From: Episyrphus balteatus
Taxonomy: Eukaryota > Arthropoda > Insecta > Diptera > Syrphidae
DNA: 64,000 nucleotides
Direction of reading: 5' to 3'
NCBI RefSeq assembly: GCF_945859705.1
Contig: NC_079136.1
Location: forward strand, 4,071,501-4,135,500
The position numbers and the translations under genes are program-made. Shown in pieces: positions 24,901 through 35,344 of this stretch. The stretch's first letter is position 1. Each line of letters begins with the position of its first letter. The notes under the pieces were generated by a model, which saw only the letters and a program-made list of their open reading frames with translations, made no database searches and had not been told where the DNA came from.

Positions 24901-26133
24901 TTTTCAAATACCGTTTCGTATTCAGTGCGACTAGCTCTACAAAACCTGATAGGTCTCCGCCCGCGTATATTTTAAAACCTCATTTTTGTAACACCGTGTT
25001 ATTGGTATTATTAAGCGTAAACATTTTACTTCAATACTACGGAAGACCCATTAGATTTTATTGATAACAAATCTAGCGAGCATTTGTGCGTGTCTGGTAA
25101 GGTGTCAGGCCTATCCGATGGTCTGGCAGCTAACAAAATAATTTTATTGAATTAGTTCCCTGAGTATCATGTATAAAAATGAAGCTTGAGAAAATAAGTA
25201 AAGTTAAACTATTTTTTTCAAAGCTTTAAGGTGTCTGGCAAAAAAAATGGCTGTCGGAATGGGTCTGGCAGTGTTAGTTATACGATTTTTTCTTGTCTGA
25301 GTGCAACCTACACGCCTAGGTTGTTGTTATATCTAATGCAAATTACCCTGTACTAGAACATTTTTCCTATATTAAAAAATTGGAACCTTTTTGAAGTTTT
25401 TTTCCTGCAGATCAAAAACGGACTGTCAAATCGAAAAACCGTTAATGTAATAATTGAAGGTAATAAAAAGATCTACAACTTTTACTTCAAGTTAATTTTC
25501 AAAAAAGCTCAAATAAATGAGATATGACGAAAATATGGTTTCAAAAAAAAACCACCCTAACTCTTAAACCGAAGGTATAATCGAAAAAAGTAATTTAACA
25601 TATATTGTAGTAAATTAAATTATCTTCAAGTTTGCAATACATTTTTTTTCTGTAGATTCAAAAATACGTGAGTTATGTGAAAAATTGCAATTTTTATTAA
25701 AAAAACAAAATGGCGGCCAAATGACTCTGGATGCGATTGTGCAAAATGTGGTTTTCGACGCGTGTCTTGATACTCTTTCGAGTCCTGAAGTCAAAATATT
25801 TTATAAGTTTTTTCCCAGACCCCCATATAATAAAATCTAACTTTCCTGATTCCTATTATGCGTGTCTGGCAAGGTGTTAGGCCCATCCGACGGGTCTGGC
25901 AGCTTACAAAAATTAATGTATTAGTTCCCTGAGTATCATATATAAAAATCAGCCTTGAGAAAATAAGAAATCTAACTACGTATTTTTCGTACCTTTAGCA
26001 CCTGTTAGTGGTAAAATGGCCGTCGGCACAAGATAGCCAGTATCCATTCACTAATAGTATGTCCTAGCACTACGTAATTCCATACATTTTTTTCTTGAGA
26101 AAATAAGTAATGTCTGGCGGCCCTGGGATCTTG
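21934..26133. mobile_element. 4.2-kb giant palindrome (outer foldback element)
   Basis: CAAGATCCCAGGGCCGCC at 21934 is inverted at 26133. Outer arms of about 1 kb pair with high identity, for example GACACGCGTCGAAAACCACA against its inverse near 25742. Both arms contain repeated internal blocks (TTATTTTCTCAAG...GATACTC and GTCTGGC words), two per arm. The centre is occupied by a second palindromic element (22968-24998). GATC lies at both junctions, so the target duplication may be GATC, but this is self-complementary and ambiguous. No ORF of note. Confidence 0.8.
22968..24998. mobile_element. 2.0-kb palindromic element nested in the larger palindrome
   Basis: The left end CACGGTGTAACA and right end TGTAACACCGTG are inverted, flanked by TTA at 22965-22967 and 24999-25001 (possible 3-bp duplication). 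The two arms of roughly 0.95-1.0 kb are nearly identical in inverse around a loop of about 60 bp near 23952-24012. CAC-starting ends with a 3-bp duplication would fit a CACTA/Chapaev-type element, but this is only a suggestion. No transposase is present. Confidence 0.75.
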
Positions 26134-26867
26134 GACTATAATTTGAATGAAATTTTCAACCCTCTTATAATTGGGAACCATAAGTCGTACTTACACAAAA
26201 ATGGATAAACATAAATTGATTGTCTCTTCTTTTTAAGTAGGTATAGAATTTGCTTTTGCTAAAAGAGCTCACTTTTGAAATAATCCGACGTAAACACAAA
26301 AAAATTTCATTTTTGGTTTTTCTTGGGAATGCCATTCTTAAAGTTGTATGTTAAATAATTTTTTTAGTCGAATTCAGATTCGTGCCCAACACCCCAGGGA
26401 CTTGTTAAAGCTTGTGGTAACACAGCAAACTAGGCTGAATATGAACAAGAAACGAGAATGCAAAAAAAAATAGTTCCTTCAGCCTAAATATTAAAACTTT
26501 CATTTTTAAACGTTATAATATTGACAGTTTGGATTGAAATTTTTTTTGTAGATCACGAAAACTGATTATTTTTGTAAAAGTTAACAACATTTTTTGAAAT
26601 ATTTTACTGAACTTCGGAAAATGGGGGTAAAAAATTAGATTTTTCTAATTTAGACGTGATATACAATTTATTTAACAGGGACATTTAATTAAAAAAAAAA
26701 ATTATTTGAGCTGAACAGATTTAAATATTAAGCCAAGGATATGGACAATAGAGGTGAAAAGACAAAATTTCAGCTGCTGAAGATTTATCCTGTTCTGGGT
26801 GCAGGCTAAATTTGTATCTTTAGAGAATACATTTTTGATCAAAGAGGTTTTGTGTATTTTTGCTAAT

Positions 26868-27257
26868 AAAGCCTAGAACGCAGCTGAAGCTGAAGCGGAA
26901 CGAACAATGTTTAAGTCTCCAAAATCGACAACGCAAATGCTAACGAAAAAATATCATCGAGTATTCTGTCAAAGTCAAAATAAAAAAATCCAAATTAAAA
27001 ATTAAAATTAAAAACCTAGAAAAATTAACAGAAAATAATTTTTAACACAAAAAAATGAATTAAAAGTGAAAAAACTGCTTTTGGAATCAAGAAAAATGCA
27101 CAGGACAGTAAAAAGTAAGTAACAAATGAGTGAACACTCTCCAAATTTTCACTTAAACTGCGAACTGAAAAACGAAAAGCAAAACGAAATTTTTCGTTCA
27201 AGATGTATGGAAAATTTCGATTTCCTTCAGCTACGTACATATACCTACTAGGCTTTA
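26868..27257. mobile_element. MITE with AAAGCCTAG ends, plus adjacent partial copy
   Basis: AAAGCCTAG followed by ACGCAGCTGAAGC on the left (26868) is inverted on the right (CTTCAGCTACGTAC...CTAGGCTTT, ending 27257). A further copy of the same end lies at 27371-27420 in direct orientation with the left end. It contains no gene; the 71-codon minus ORF at 27025-27240 is inside it and is not called. Confidence 0.6.
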
Positions 27258-27717
27258 GTGTTCAAAACTTTTAATAAACAAAGAAATTTGTAAAAAAAAT
27301 AATACAAGAATGTTAACTAAACATAAAATTCAAAGCACAACGCGTTTTGGGAGTTTGAAAATTGTAAAGACTAAAGCCTAGTACGCAGCTGAAGCGAAAC
27401 GAAATTTTTCATACAAAATTTGGTTAGTGAAATCTTGAACGACAAAAAGACAAGATCATCAATTTTTTCTAAACATTTTTTACAAACCATCAGTGAGAGA
27501 AAAGTCCATTTGTCATTTAACTGCTGTTTAAACCATTGATTGTATCTATGTGCAGTATTTTTTTTATATGATATTTTACTATACAGTTTTTTTATAAGGC
27601 TCAGGAAGGCTTCTAAAATTTTTTTTTGCTCGCTTACGCTCGCATCTACACAAAGTTTTGCTCGGTCTGAGCTAACCCCTCCCGAAGTGAAATCCTAGCT
27701 ACGGCTATGGCTCTGGA

Positions 27718-28949
27718 CACACACAAATTTTTTACTAAACTTTGAACATTTTACCCCTTGCAAAATAGGATCGTAAATTTTGAATTAATAATGTCAATCG
27801 ACTTGCCTTTAACCAAAAATAACGTTCTGTTTGCTAACGTATGCCGTCATCCCAATGGCTGCGCTCGTTTAATTTGTCACGTAATTGTCTTTCGTACACT
27901 TGAGGTTTCGTGCACGGATGCGACGATTTGGCCCCAAAATTTCGTAGTTTTTACACAAATTTGCTTATTAGCAAAAAAAAGCGCAATATTTAAACAATAT
28001 GTTAAGCTTCAAAAGATAAGAGTACAGTTTTTACAACTTTTGTGCAATCTTTGTTGGTTTGTAACAAAAATGTCACACTCAAAATTGGCCAAGTTAACAC
28101 TTTGAATGATTTTGGTGTTGTAGAAGAATTGGTGGAATTTTGAATCGAAAATAATAATTAAATCTATACCCATTCGTACATACATAATACATTCTTGATT
28201 AAAATATATCCATTTGTTTTATCTTTAAAATTTATCAAGAATTTTTAACATCTTTTATATTGAAAACGCAAAAAAAAATCTCCTAAAAGTATACAGTTCA
28301 AAAGTGTCAGGTGTAATCATGAGAACGAAGTACATTTAATCAGTTATCAAAGCGCAATTAGTAATAAAATAAATATAGGTATATATTAAAAAAAAAAACA
28401 ATAACCTGTGTTATAAAACTGCCTCTATTAGAATTTATCATGATCGCGCGACTCTAATAATTTATGTTTCAATCATGTTGATTCTGATAACCCGCGAGTG
28501 CAAAATATTGTTATCAATCAAATTTTTTTTTTATTTAAAGATTGCGGCTGAATGGGATGATTCTGTGTGATTTTCCTATAGGTGACCCAGGTTTGTTTTT
28601 TTTTTGTTTTGTTATACAATTCTCATAAAATATCTCCTCATCATCTGAAGTTTCAATTATCACGAATGAACCAGCTGAATATGAGCTGATGTGAACTCGG
28701 ATTCCCGTGCACTTTTGATGATACACTTCCAACCTGTTTAATATCATCCAATCATTAGGGTTTCCAATTGTATCAAATCTTTGCTTTCTGATACTAAATT
28801 GTAAATTGTTTTCTTTATGAGGGTTGATTTGATAGTTTGGTTAATGAAATTAGGGTAATTAATTTATTAAAACTTAACAATCGGGTCTACTATTATATAG
28901 GTAACACCACCTTCAATGTGTATAATAATTTTAAAAATATATCACTTTT
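27718..28949. other. Intergenic DNA, one unsupported ORF
   Basis: The 115-codon + strand ORF at 27758-28105 has a Cys/Leu-rich sequence with no recognisable domain, and its DNA is somewhat less AT-rich than the surroundings. I cannot support it as a gene. The remainder is AT-rich. Confidence 0.45.
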
Positions 28950-29012
28950 CACACCCAGGAATCGAAATTCGAATCTGCTCGCTGTTAGTCCACCACTCTA
29001 CCCATTCAAGCA
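28950..29012 (-). repeat. tRNA-like SINE head (minus strand)
   Basis: Read on the minus strand, TGGGTAGAGTGGTGGAC (A-box-like, about 28988-29004) precedes TTTCGATTCC (B-box-like, about 28957-28966) at tRNA spacing. Acceptor stems do not pair, so it is not a tRNA gene but a tRNA-derived retroelement promoter. The body and tail of the SINE toward lower coordinates are not recognisable to me. Confidence 0.5.
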
Positions 29013-29902
29013 TCTTAGAATCTTCATTAACTAAATCAAAAACTTTATTACTTCAAATAGCAAAAGTCCGAGCTAGATTATTCAATTTCAAAATTAAAAA
29101 AGAAATAAAAAACTTGATAATTTCTGTAAAGCCTCTATAAGTTCATTAACCAAAGCTTATCCGAAAAACAAGCTTTCTTTGGTTAAGTTTCTATAACTTC
29201 CGTAGCTTCTGTTAATTGAAGTTTCGCAGGCAATAAATTTTAAAGAGTCTGTGTAGGGTTTGCTTCAGAATTAAATAGCTTATAGAAGTTCGAATAACAA
29301 CAAAAGAATGAAAAACATTTGAATTTGAAAACAAAGCCCAAAAAATTAAAAATTAGTGAAACATCTTTGTGCTATTTCTTTAATTTTTTTTTTAATTGTA
29401 ACATCTTTGAAGAAAAAAGTCAAGTTAGCCTTGTTCCATTGGAGGTCGTAGTTTACTCGTGAGTAGAGATCTAGTACAACAACTACAAATTCTTATCTAA
29501 GACTTAGTAGTACAGGGACGGGTGTTTAAAGAAATAAGTGAGGAATTTTTTAAAGCATTGTGAGTTACACAAACACAAATGTATTGAAACAGGGTCGGAC
29601 GCCGGAGTAAAGATTGATCACTCCTTGCGAGGCCCAGCAAAAGGTTCCTGAATTGCAATTTAGAAGGAGTCCACTTTAACAAAAGATTCTCATTTTGACA
29701 CGACTGACTTATTTAAATGCAAAATGAATATCAAAGAATAGGTTAATTGTGAAAAAATTATTCTAAGCAAATTTAAAAAAAAAACCTAAATAGTGGTTTA
29801 CAGCGTCTTACCTTTAGAAAAAAATAAATACGCCCATTTTTCTCTAATTTGACAGTTCTGGCTCTACTTATATATACATTCATCCTGCATGTGTATACAT
29901 AC

Positions 29903-30141
29903 CATGGTATTAAAAGACAAGGTATGATCATTAGAGCCGCCATCTTACAAAATGGGGTAATAAGGTTTTGACGTTTAATTTTTTTTCAAAGTAAAAAGCA
30001 ACAACAATTTCCTAGACAAATTTGTTTACAACAACAATTTCAATGGGCAGCTGTCAAAACCTTAAGTAGCCATTTTTAAGTTTTGACAGTTCTCGATACT
30101 GAGATTTTTCTAATGATCATACCTTCTCTTTTTATACCATG
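29903..30141. mobile_element. 239-bp MITE with 9-bp target duplication
   Basis: The terminal inverted repeats of about 32 bp start CATGGTAT and contain AAGGTATGATCATTAG, with about three mismatches between ends. The 9-bp direct repeat TATACATAC flanks the element at 29894-29902 and 30142-30150. A 9-bp duplication points to the Mutator-like superfamily. A related single end lies at 46880-46912. Confidence 0.8.
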
Positions 30142-30849
30142 TATACATACAACGCACATTTATACACAGTAGAAAGACAGTTCCATTGAATAAGAAGTAC
30201 AGGAAAGGAGTAGTGTATAATCACACCTATAGAGTTGGTGAGTGAAGATTTTTACAAAAAAATAAATGGAAAAGGTCAACCTTTAACCGTTTTCGCTGAA
30301 AATAAATCAAAAATGGTCAATTCAAAGGAAAATGTCGAATATGTCAAGAATGTCTTTATATTGCAAAAATAAAGTTCTTTAGACCCAAGATTATATTTCT
30401 TTTCGTTTCAGCTCCCAGAAGCGTTTTCGCTTCAAACGGCTATATCTCGGAATTTTGAAAAAAAAAAAAACCTACATTTGGGTACAACTCCCATCCCTGT
30501 AGGTGCACGCGTTCTCAAACCGGGAGAACTTAAAGGTAAAAAAAAAGTTAAGCCCGATTCTGAAAAAATAGGCATGATGTGGCGGTTTAACATGAAAGAT
30601 GATTTTTTAAAAATCTGACAATGTGCAAAGCGTAGGCTCATGACACAAGCTATCATTTGTCATCATACCCAATTGCTCTCAAGCCTATACCTATCCAATC
30701 AAAATTTTACAAGATTAAATAACACCCATTTTCGCTTAACTCATTTAGATCTGACCCATGAGAAAAATGTTAATCTCTTGTTTGTATTTCCATAATTCCA
30801 TATCGTTCCTCGCAATTGTTGCCAACCCAAAAATCACATGTCATAGCTT

Positions 30850-31128
30850 AACATAACTTTAGAATTCGTAACTCTAGTTTTTCGTAACTTCGGTTTCGCG
30901 TAACTTTGAAGGCTTGGCCACACCGGAGGGTATGCGGTAGAGGTACGGGTAGCGGCAACGATATTTGTATGAAAAAAATTCCACATCTGAACGTCAGTTT
31001 GGAATTTTTTTCATACAAGTACCGTTACCTCTACCCGTACCGCTACCGCATACCCTCCGGTGTGGCCAAGCCTTGAAGCTCGTAACTCTGTCGCCCGTAA
31101 CTCTGGCATTCGTAACTTCGTCGGTTTC
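30850..31128 (+). repeat. Short tandem repeats around CGTAACT, split by a MITE
   Basis: Units of about 14-18 bp containing CGTAACT(T/C)(T/C) occur about three times before 30911 and four times after 31077 in the same orientation. The array is interrupted by the palindromic MITE at 30911-31072. Confidence 0.6.
30911..31072. mobile_element. 162-bp GC-rich palindromic MITE, 5-bp target duplication
   Basis: GGCTTGGCCACACCGGAGGG at the left end is inverted at the right end. The arms continue as imperfect repeats (GGTAGAGGTACGGGTAGCGG) to a small loop. TTGAA flanks both sides (30906-30910, 31073-31077). It is conspicuously GC-rich for this region and can fold into an almost full-length hairpin. 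Confidence 0.8.
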
Positions 31129-31176
31129 CCACCAACAAGACATTTCATTTATTGTATAGCAATTTCATAAATTCAT

Positions 31177-31487
31177 ATTGGCGATTGGTAAATTTGAAAT
31201 GCGCTACCGGTGTTCAAAACAAAAACTGAAATTAACAGGACGGAAGGAGATAGCATCCGACATTTTACTTTTTTTTGTTGGGACTTTTGTCATGGACGCC
31301 GTATTTTCAACTTTTGAACTAATTTAAACATTTTTTTTTACATTTTGTATTTCTAAAAATGGCGTCCATGTCAAAACTCCTAGCAAAAAAAAAAGGAAAA
31401 TGTCGGATGCTAGCTCCTTCCGTCCTGTTAATTTTAGTTTTTGTTTCGACCACCGGTAGCGCATTTCAACTTTGCCAATCGCCAATA
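31177..31487. mobile_element. 310-bp palindromic MITE
   Basis: The left arm starts ATTGGCGATTGG and the right arm ends CCAATCGCCAAT. Inner stretches such as ATGCGCTACCGGTG and AACAGGACGGAAGGAG are inverted on the other side. The arms are about 120 bp. No clear target duplication. Confidence 0.75.
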
Positions 31488-31517
31488 CAATGCTTCATTT
31501 TGTACGGATAAATAATG

Positions 31518-31734
31518 CTGGATTTACATACGTCTGCATTTCCAGATCTGCATTGAAAGGAGACACACAGTATTTAAGAACCACAGATAGAGAGAGTAGA
31601 TGAAAATGCAGACATCTTCATCTTCACAAATGTAGATTATAGGAAGATTATGGCGAAGACGAACATACGTACGGATTTCAGTTATTATATCTATCCCCTT
31701 TTACTTTTCTGCATGCAGACGTATGTAAATCCAG
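31518..31734. mobile_element. 217-bp MITE with 22-bp perfect ends
   Basis: CTGGATTTACATACGTCTGC at 31518 is exactly inverted at the right end (31734). The interior is not palindromic. No exact target duplication was found. Confidence 0.7.
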
Positions 31735-32188
31735 AATAAAACATTCTACTCAAACAAAAAGTTCTCCAAAAAACACTTTTACAAATGTATCTTTTGGTAG
31801 TAAAACCGCAGCAGACAGCACTGTACTTATGTGACTAAATTTTCTTTTTTTTAATTCTTTTTTTTCCCCCAGTATTCGCACTCAACCACAATGGAATGGA
31901 AAATGAAATAGAAAGAAACGCACAAAAGGAGCTAAGTAAATTACTGCATCTCCAATTCCACGACATTTCATGTTTACATTTTTATTTTGAGTGCATCTGG
32001 GTTCAGGATTTGCATGCATTTTGCAATTTTGTTTGTTTGAAATTATTTAATTTGTTTTATATCCTTGCAGGACGAATTCAAACGACAAGCATTTCTCTCA
32101 TCAAAATCGAAAATCAACTTAAAATATAGCAAAAAAAACTACTTGTTTATTTAATTAGTTTGTTAAATTACATTCACAGAGAAAAATA

Positions 32189-32508
32189 AGTCGTTTTTAT
32201 CTTTTTTTTTTTTAGTGTGCCTCTCCGCTCTCCTCTTCACCATAGTAATATTTACCGTAATTTTTATATTTTTTGATCCCGTTTGGAATGAAAACGTCTG
32301 TTGTGCTCACTTGTTTTTATTTATGGATTTAAAAAAAGTCGTCTCGGCGGCGGTCTACAGATTCTCAATACAACGTGCTGGAAATTGCTAATCAAATCTC
32401 ATTATCTTACTATCAAATTATTTATAAGTGCATTGAAAAAGTTGTACCCTCTTCTTGTTTAAAAGTAGATTGAAGCTTGGTTGTCACTTCATTCAAAAGT
32501 TGGAAAAG
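32189..32508 (+). other. Possible 5' non-coding exon ending in a strong splice donor
   Basis: This stretch is less AT-rich than its surroundings (CTCTCCGCTCTCC, GTCTCGGCGGCGGTC) and ends GGAAAAG|GTGAGTAAC at 32508, close to the ideal donor. Initiator-like TCATT words lie within it, but there is no TATA box and no open frame. It could be a remote 5' UTR exon of a gene outside the window. The evidence is weak. Confidence 0.25.
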
Positions 32509-32848
32509 GTGAGTAACTTCAGCAATCTTTAATATAATTAAATTCATCTTACTTAAATAGAGTTAAGTACCTTACCTACCTATCTGTCTACCTTTGGTCT
32601 TATGTAGATATTTGTAAACTATTGTCATTGTCGGTTTAGGTATTTTGTGAATGAAATCTGTTAGGTACGTATTCAGTTTTATTGTTTTTGAGTTTAACAC
32701 TGAATAAGTTATCATTTTATCCAAGAACAACATACTACGATTCAAAAGAATTTATAGCCACCGAAAAGGCAATTCCCCACCAATGCCTCTATGAAGTTGT
32801 AGTTACTTTTTTGTATAATACCTACACGAAGTTTTTTTTTGTTTATAA

Positions 32849-33208
32849 ATGCTCTTAACCGGCAAATTTAATGGTTGTTCTACTTACCTACCGTCTTTCG
32901 ATTTCCATCGACACGTTATGTTTGTTTGCAGGTTGTGGCATGACGTCATTAACATCACGCCACACAACATGCCACTTTTTTGTTTTTTTGCCACAAGCAC
33001 AGAGCACAACATAACGATTTTGTTGTATTATTTGGTGCTTGAGCAAAGAATGTCTGGATGTGGAATGAACATGATGGTAGATAAAAGAAACCTAACAGGG
33101 TTGGGATTTTGCTACATAAAGCCAGAAGCCGGAACCACATTTTTGCCTCATTGTCTGACGTCTGGCCTCATCGTTTGTTGTGGAGCAGTGTGTAGTTCGG
33201 TGAGGTAA
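32849..33208 (+). CDS. Hypothetical 119-residue ORF, doubtful
   Basis: The ORF starts MLLTGKFNGC and is Cys/Met/His-rich with no recognised domain, signal peptide or family. The DNA here is less AT-rich than the neighbourhood, which by itself makes a longer ORF more likely. It contains the palindromic CRE motif TGACGTCA at 32941-32948, so the block may be regulatory rather than coding. No ribosomal or splice context supports translation, and I list it only because the composition stands out. Confidence 0.15.
   Translation: MLLTGKFNGCSTYLPSFDFHRHVMFVCRLWHDVINITPHNMPLFCFFATSTEHNITILLYYLVLEQRMSGCGMNMMVDKRNLTGLGFCYIKPEAGTTFLPHCLTSGLIVCCGAVCSSVR
32941..32948. promoter_or_regulatory. TGACGTCA (consensus CRE) site
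   Basis: A perfect 8-bp cAMP-response-element palindrome lies in a locally GC-richer block, next to the inverted pair CGTTATGTT (32916) and AACATAACG (33009). A single 8-mer can occur by chance in 64 kb, so its function is uncertain. Confidence 0.25.
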
Positions 33209-33555
33209 CTGTGTACTCTACACATCTTGTCTAAAGTTAAATGAAATGGTAGCCATTGTACTGGACACTGTTGCAAGAATGCAGGTTGTCTCGTTGGAAT
33301 CTATTCCATCAGCAGTTCTCTCTGCTTCTTCCATTCTTATAAAGAGAATTGAATCTGAAGGTAAATTAGAATCAAATTGAAATCAAAGTATTTAATATGA
33401 TTTGGAGTGCTCTTTGCAAATCTTCCACCTAAGTTTACTAAGTTTGTAAGAATAGTCTATATTCATAATTCTTTCATAGGATGTGACTGTATGTAGTTTT
33501 TAAGAAAAATTAAGCTTTATTTTACTACACTTTTCGGCGGGAGCAAGAACTTTGT

Positions 33556-34420
33556 AAGGTGATTTTAATTAAAAACTGTTTATAGTTTTGTTCTATCATG
33601 TCTAGTTTTTTAGCTACAATCTTCACTATTTTCGCTATAAACTATAAAGTTTCAAAAAACTAATTTTCAATGAAATTGATAATATGTTGCTTTTTTTAAC
33701 CCAAATCAGAAGTCGCAAACTAGGATTTGCTTCAAAAAACCATATCGTGGCCCTAGTATTGAAGTGCCGTATACGCCATTTTTACATTTTTGGGAAATCG
33801 CATTTAAATGTTCGGAAGATAATTGCGAAATAACTAACCGCTGGTATTTTTTGATATTTTAGTATGATATATAATTAAAATGTTTCTTTTATATACATAT
33901 TATTGGACATCTGCAATTCGTCTAGTTGTCAAAATATTTAAATTTTTGTCCAAAATAAGTTTGCCGTATACGCCATGAAAATCAGAAGTTTCTTTTATTC
34001 ATATACACGTACGTCAAAAAAAAACATAACGTACGCCAAAAAAGTTCTCAAAATGTTCTTGCATTGCATGAAAAATTTGACGTATATGCCAAAATTTCTT
34101 GTTTTTGTCAAAACAATAGTGAATATCTCTGCAACGAAAAAAGATAGACAAAAACGGATAGCAGATTTGAAAAGAGCAACTTCGAAAACATACGACTGCA
34201 TACCTAGTTCAAAAAATGCAATTTGGCGTATACGGCACTCCAATACTAGGGCGACGATATGTTACCAACAATGATTTTGTAACATTATAAATAACTTTTT
34301 CCAATATCTTTTTTGAGAAAAAAAAATTAATTTTGAAAAAAAAACTAAATATAGGTATTTAGGACGATAAAATATTGAGATTGCATAAGAAGATTTGCAA
34401 AAATTCCACGTGAAATGTAC
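33556..34420 (+). repeat. Diverged repeat, copy A (interrupted by a MITE)
   Basis: Copy A (33556-33745 and 34261-34420) matches copy B (35345-35720) in direct orientation. Shared words include AAGGTGATTTTAAT, AATCAG(A/G)AGTCG, AAACCATA and GACGATAAAATAT. Copy A carries the 511-bp insertion at 33746-34256 that copy B lacks. Both copies are followed further on by GCC(C/G)ACCAGTGT (about 34588 and 35932), suggesting copies of one CACTGGT-ended element. Confidence 0.6.
33746..34256. mobile_element. 511-bp MITE with subterminal GTATACGCCA repeats
   Basis: The ends CGTGGCCCTAGTATTG and CAATACTAGGGCGACG are inverted, and the pairing continues as AGTGCCGTATACGCCA, about 32 bp in all. ATAT flanks both sides. 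Extra copies of the subterminal word occur at about 33963 (GCCGTATACGCCA) and, degenerate, near 34031 and 34080. The ORFs here (33975-34274 and its antisense) are not supported. Confidence 0.75.
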
Positions 34421-34439
34421 CTACCCAAAAAATTAAATT

Positions 34440-34566
34440 TTTTTTAGCTGAATATGAATGAAACCGAAAATAAACGGTTAAAACCGGGAGGACAAAAAAA
34501 AAACGAAAATAACCGGTTGGCCGAAGCAAAAAACCGTTTAAACCGGCCGGTTTTTCCCATCCCTAG
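34440..34566. mobile_element. One end of a hAT-type element (AACCGG repeats)
   Basis: The segment contains several AACCGG/CCGGTT words and ends CCGGTTTTTCCCATCCCTAG, similar to ends of many hAT elements (CTAGGGNTGGGNAAACCGGTT). I found no matching partner end nearby, so it is a truncated copy or an asymmetric element. Confidence 0.4.
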
Positions 34567-35344
34567 TTCTAGCTCTATTTTTTTTTTGCCCACCAGTGTT
34601 ATCATAGTTGGCACTCGACAGGAAAGTTAGGGGTGAGCTATAAGAGCTGTCAGAGAATAACCAAGTTCATAAAAGTAGTACTGCAACAGTACTGCAAAAC
34701 ACAATTTAGGAGCGACTTTTTAAAAAAGGATATATTACATTTTTTGAACTTAGAATTGAAGTATTGAGTTTTGTTCTCCACATGCCAAATCTTAATATAA
34801 CCAGCCCAAGTTAAATAAAAAAAGCTAATTTTTCCCACAAAACGGCCCCCCGAAAACCGATGAAAATTGAAAATTGTATGAAAAATGATTGCTTTTATTT
34901 TCCTGCGATTTTATTATTTCGTCGGCTTAGAGTGTAAACCTGCTAACTCCCACCTGAAAACGCCATATAAAAATGATTTAAAAAATTGATTAAAAATACA
35001 AAAAGCTTCCAAGTCTTATCAATTCTTTAACATTTAATAGTATGAAATCTAAGGAATAACTTCATGCTGTCTTGAATTTATTTAAACATATAGAAATATT
35101 TTATTTTTTAACAATCTAAGCCGACGATTTATATTCTTTTGAAATATCATATCACCCCTCAACACATAATACATGTCTAAATTAAGACTAAATTTTCTTT
35201 AAGTAGGTAAATGTTCTTCCGAACGAACACTAATAATAATGAAAAAATCAGATAAATTTTCTAAAAGACACTACTTGGCTGAACGGTTTGTTTATATCCA
35301 ACAGGGCATCCCTTCTTTTCAGTCGAACTGTTTCGATTCAATGT

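Larger units (their letters stand above)
21634..27709. mobile_element. hAT-like transposon with 8-bp target duplication, expanded by nested insertions
   Basis: The element starts CATAGCCGTA and ends with its inverse TACGGCTATG. It is flanked by the exact 8-bp direct repeat GCTCTGGA (21626-21633 and 27710-27717). Just inside the left end are long G and C runs (about 21648-21693), and the right end carries a weaker equivalent (CTAACCCCTCCCGAAG). The 6.1-kb span includes a 4.2-kb palindromic insertion (21934-26133) and a MITE (26868-27257), leaving about 1.5 kb of original element. No transposase ORF was recognised, so it is non-autonomous. Confidence 0.8.

Noticed and set aside
27758..28105. 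115-codon ORF as a gene
   Set aside because: No recognised domain, start context or splice context; its length is plausible by chance in a slightly less AT-rich patch.
33975..34274. 99-codon ORF and its 82-codon antisense
   Set aside because: Both lie within the 511-bp MITE and its flank and show no domain.
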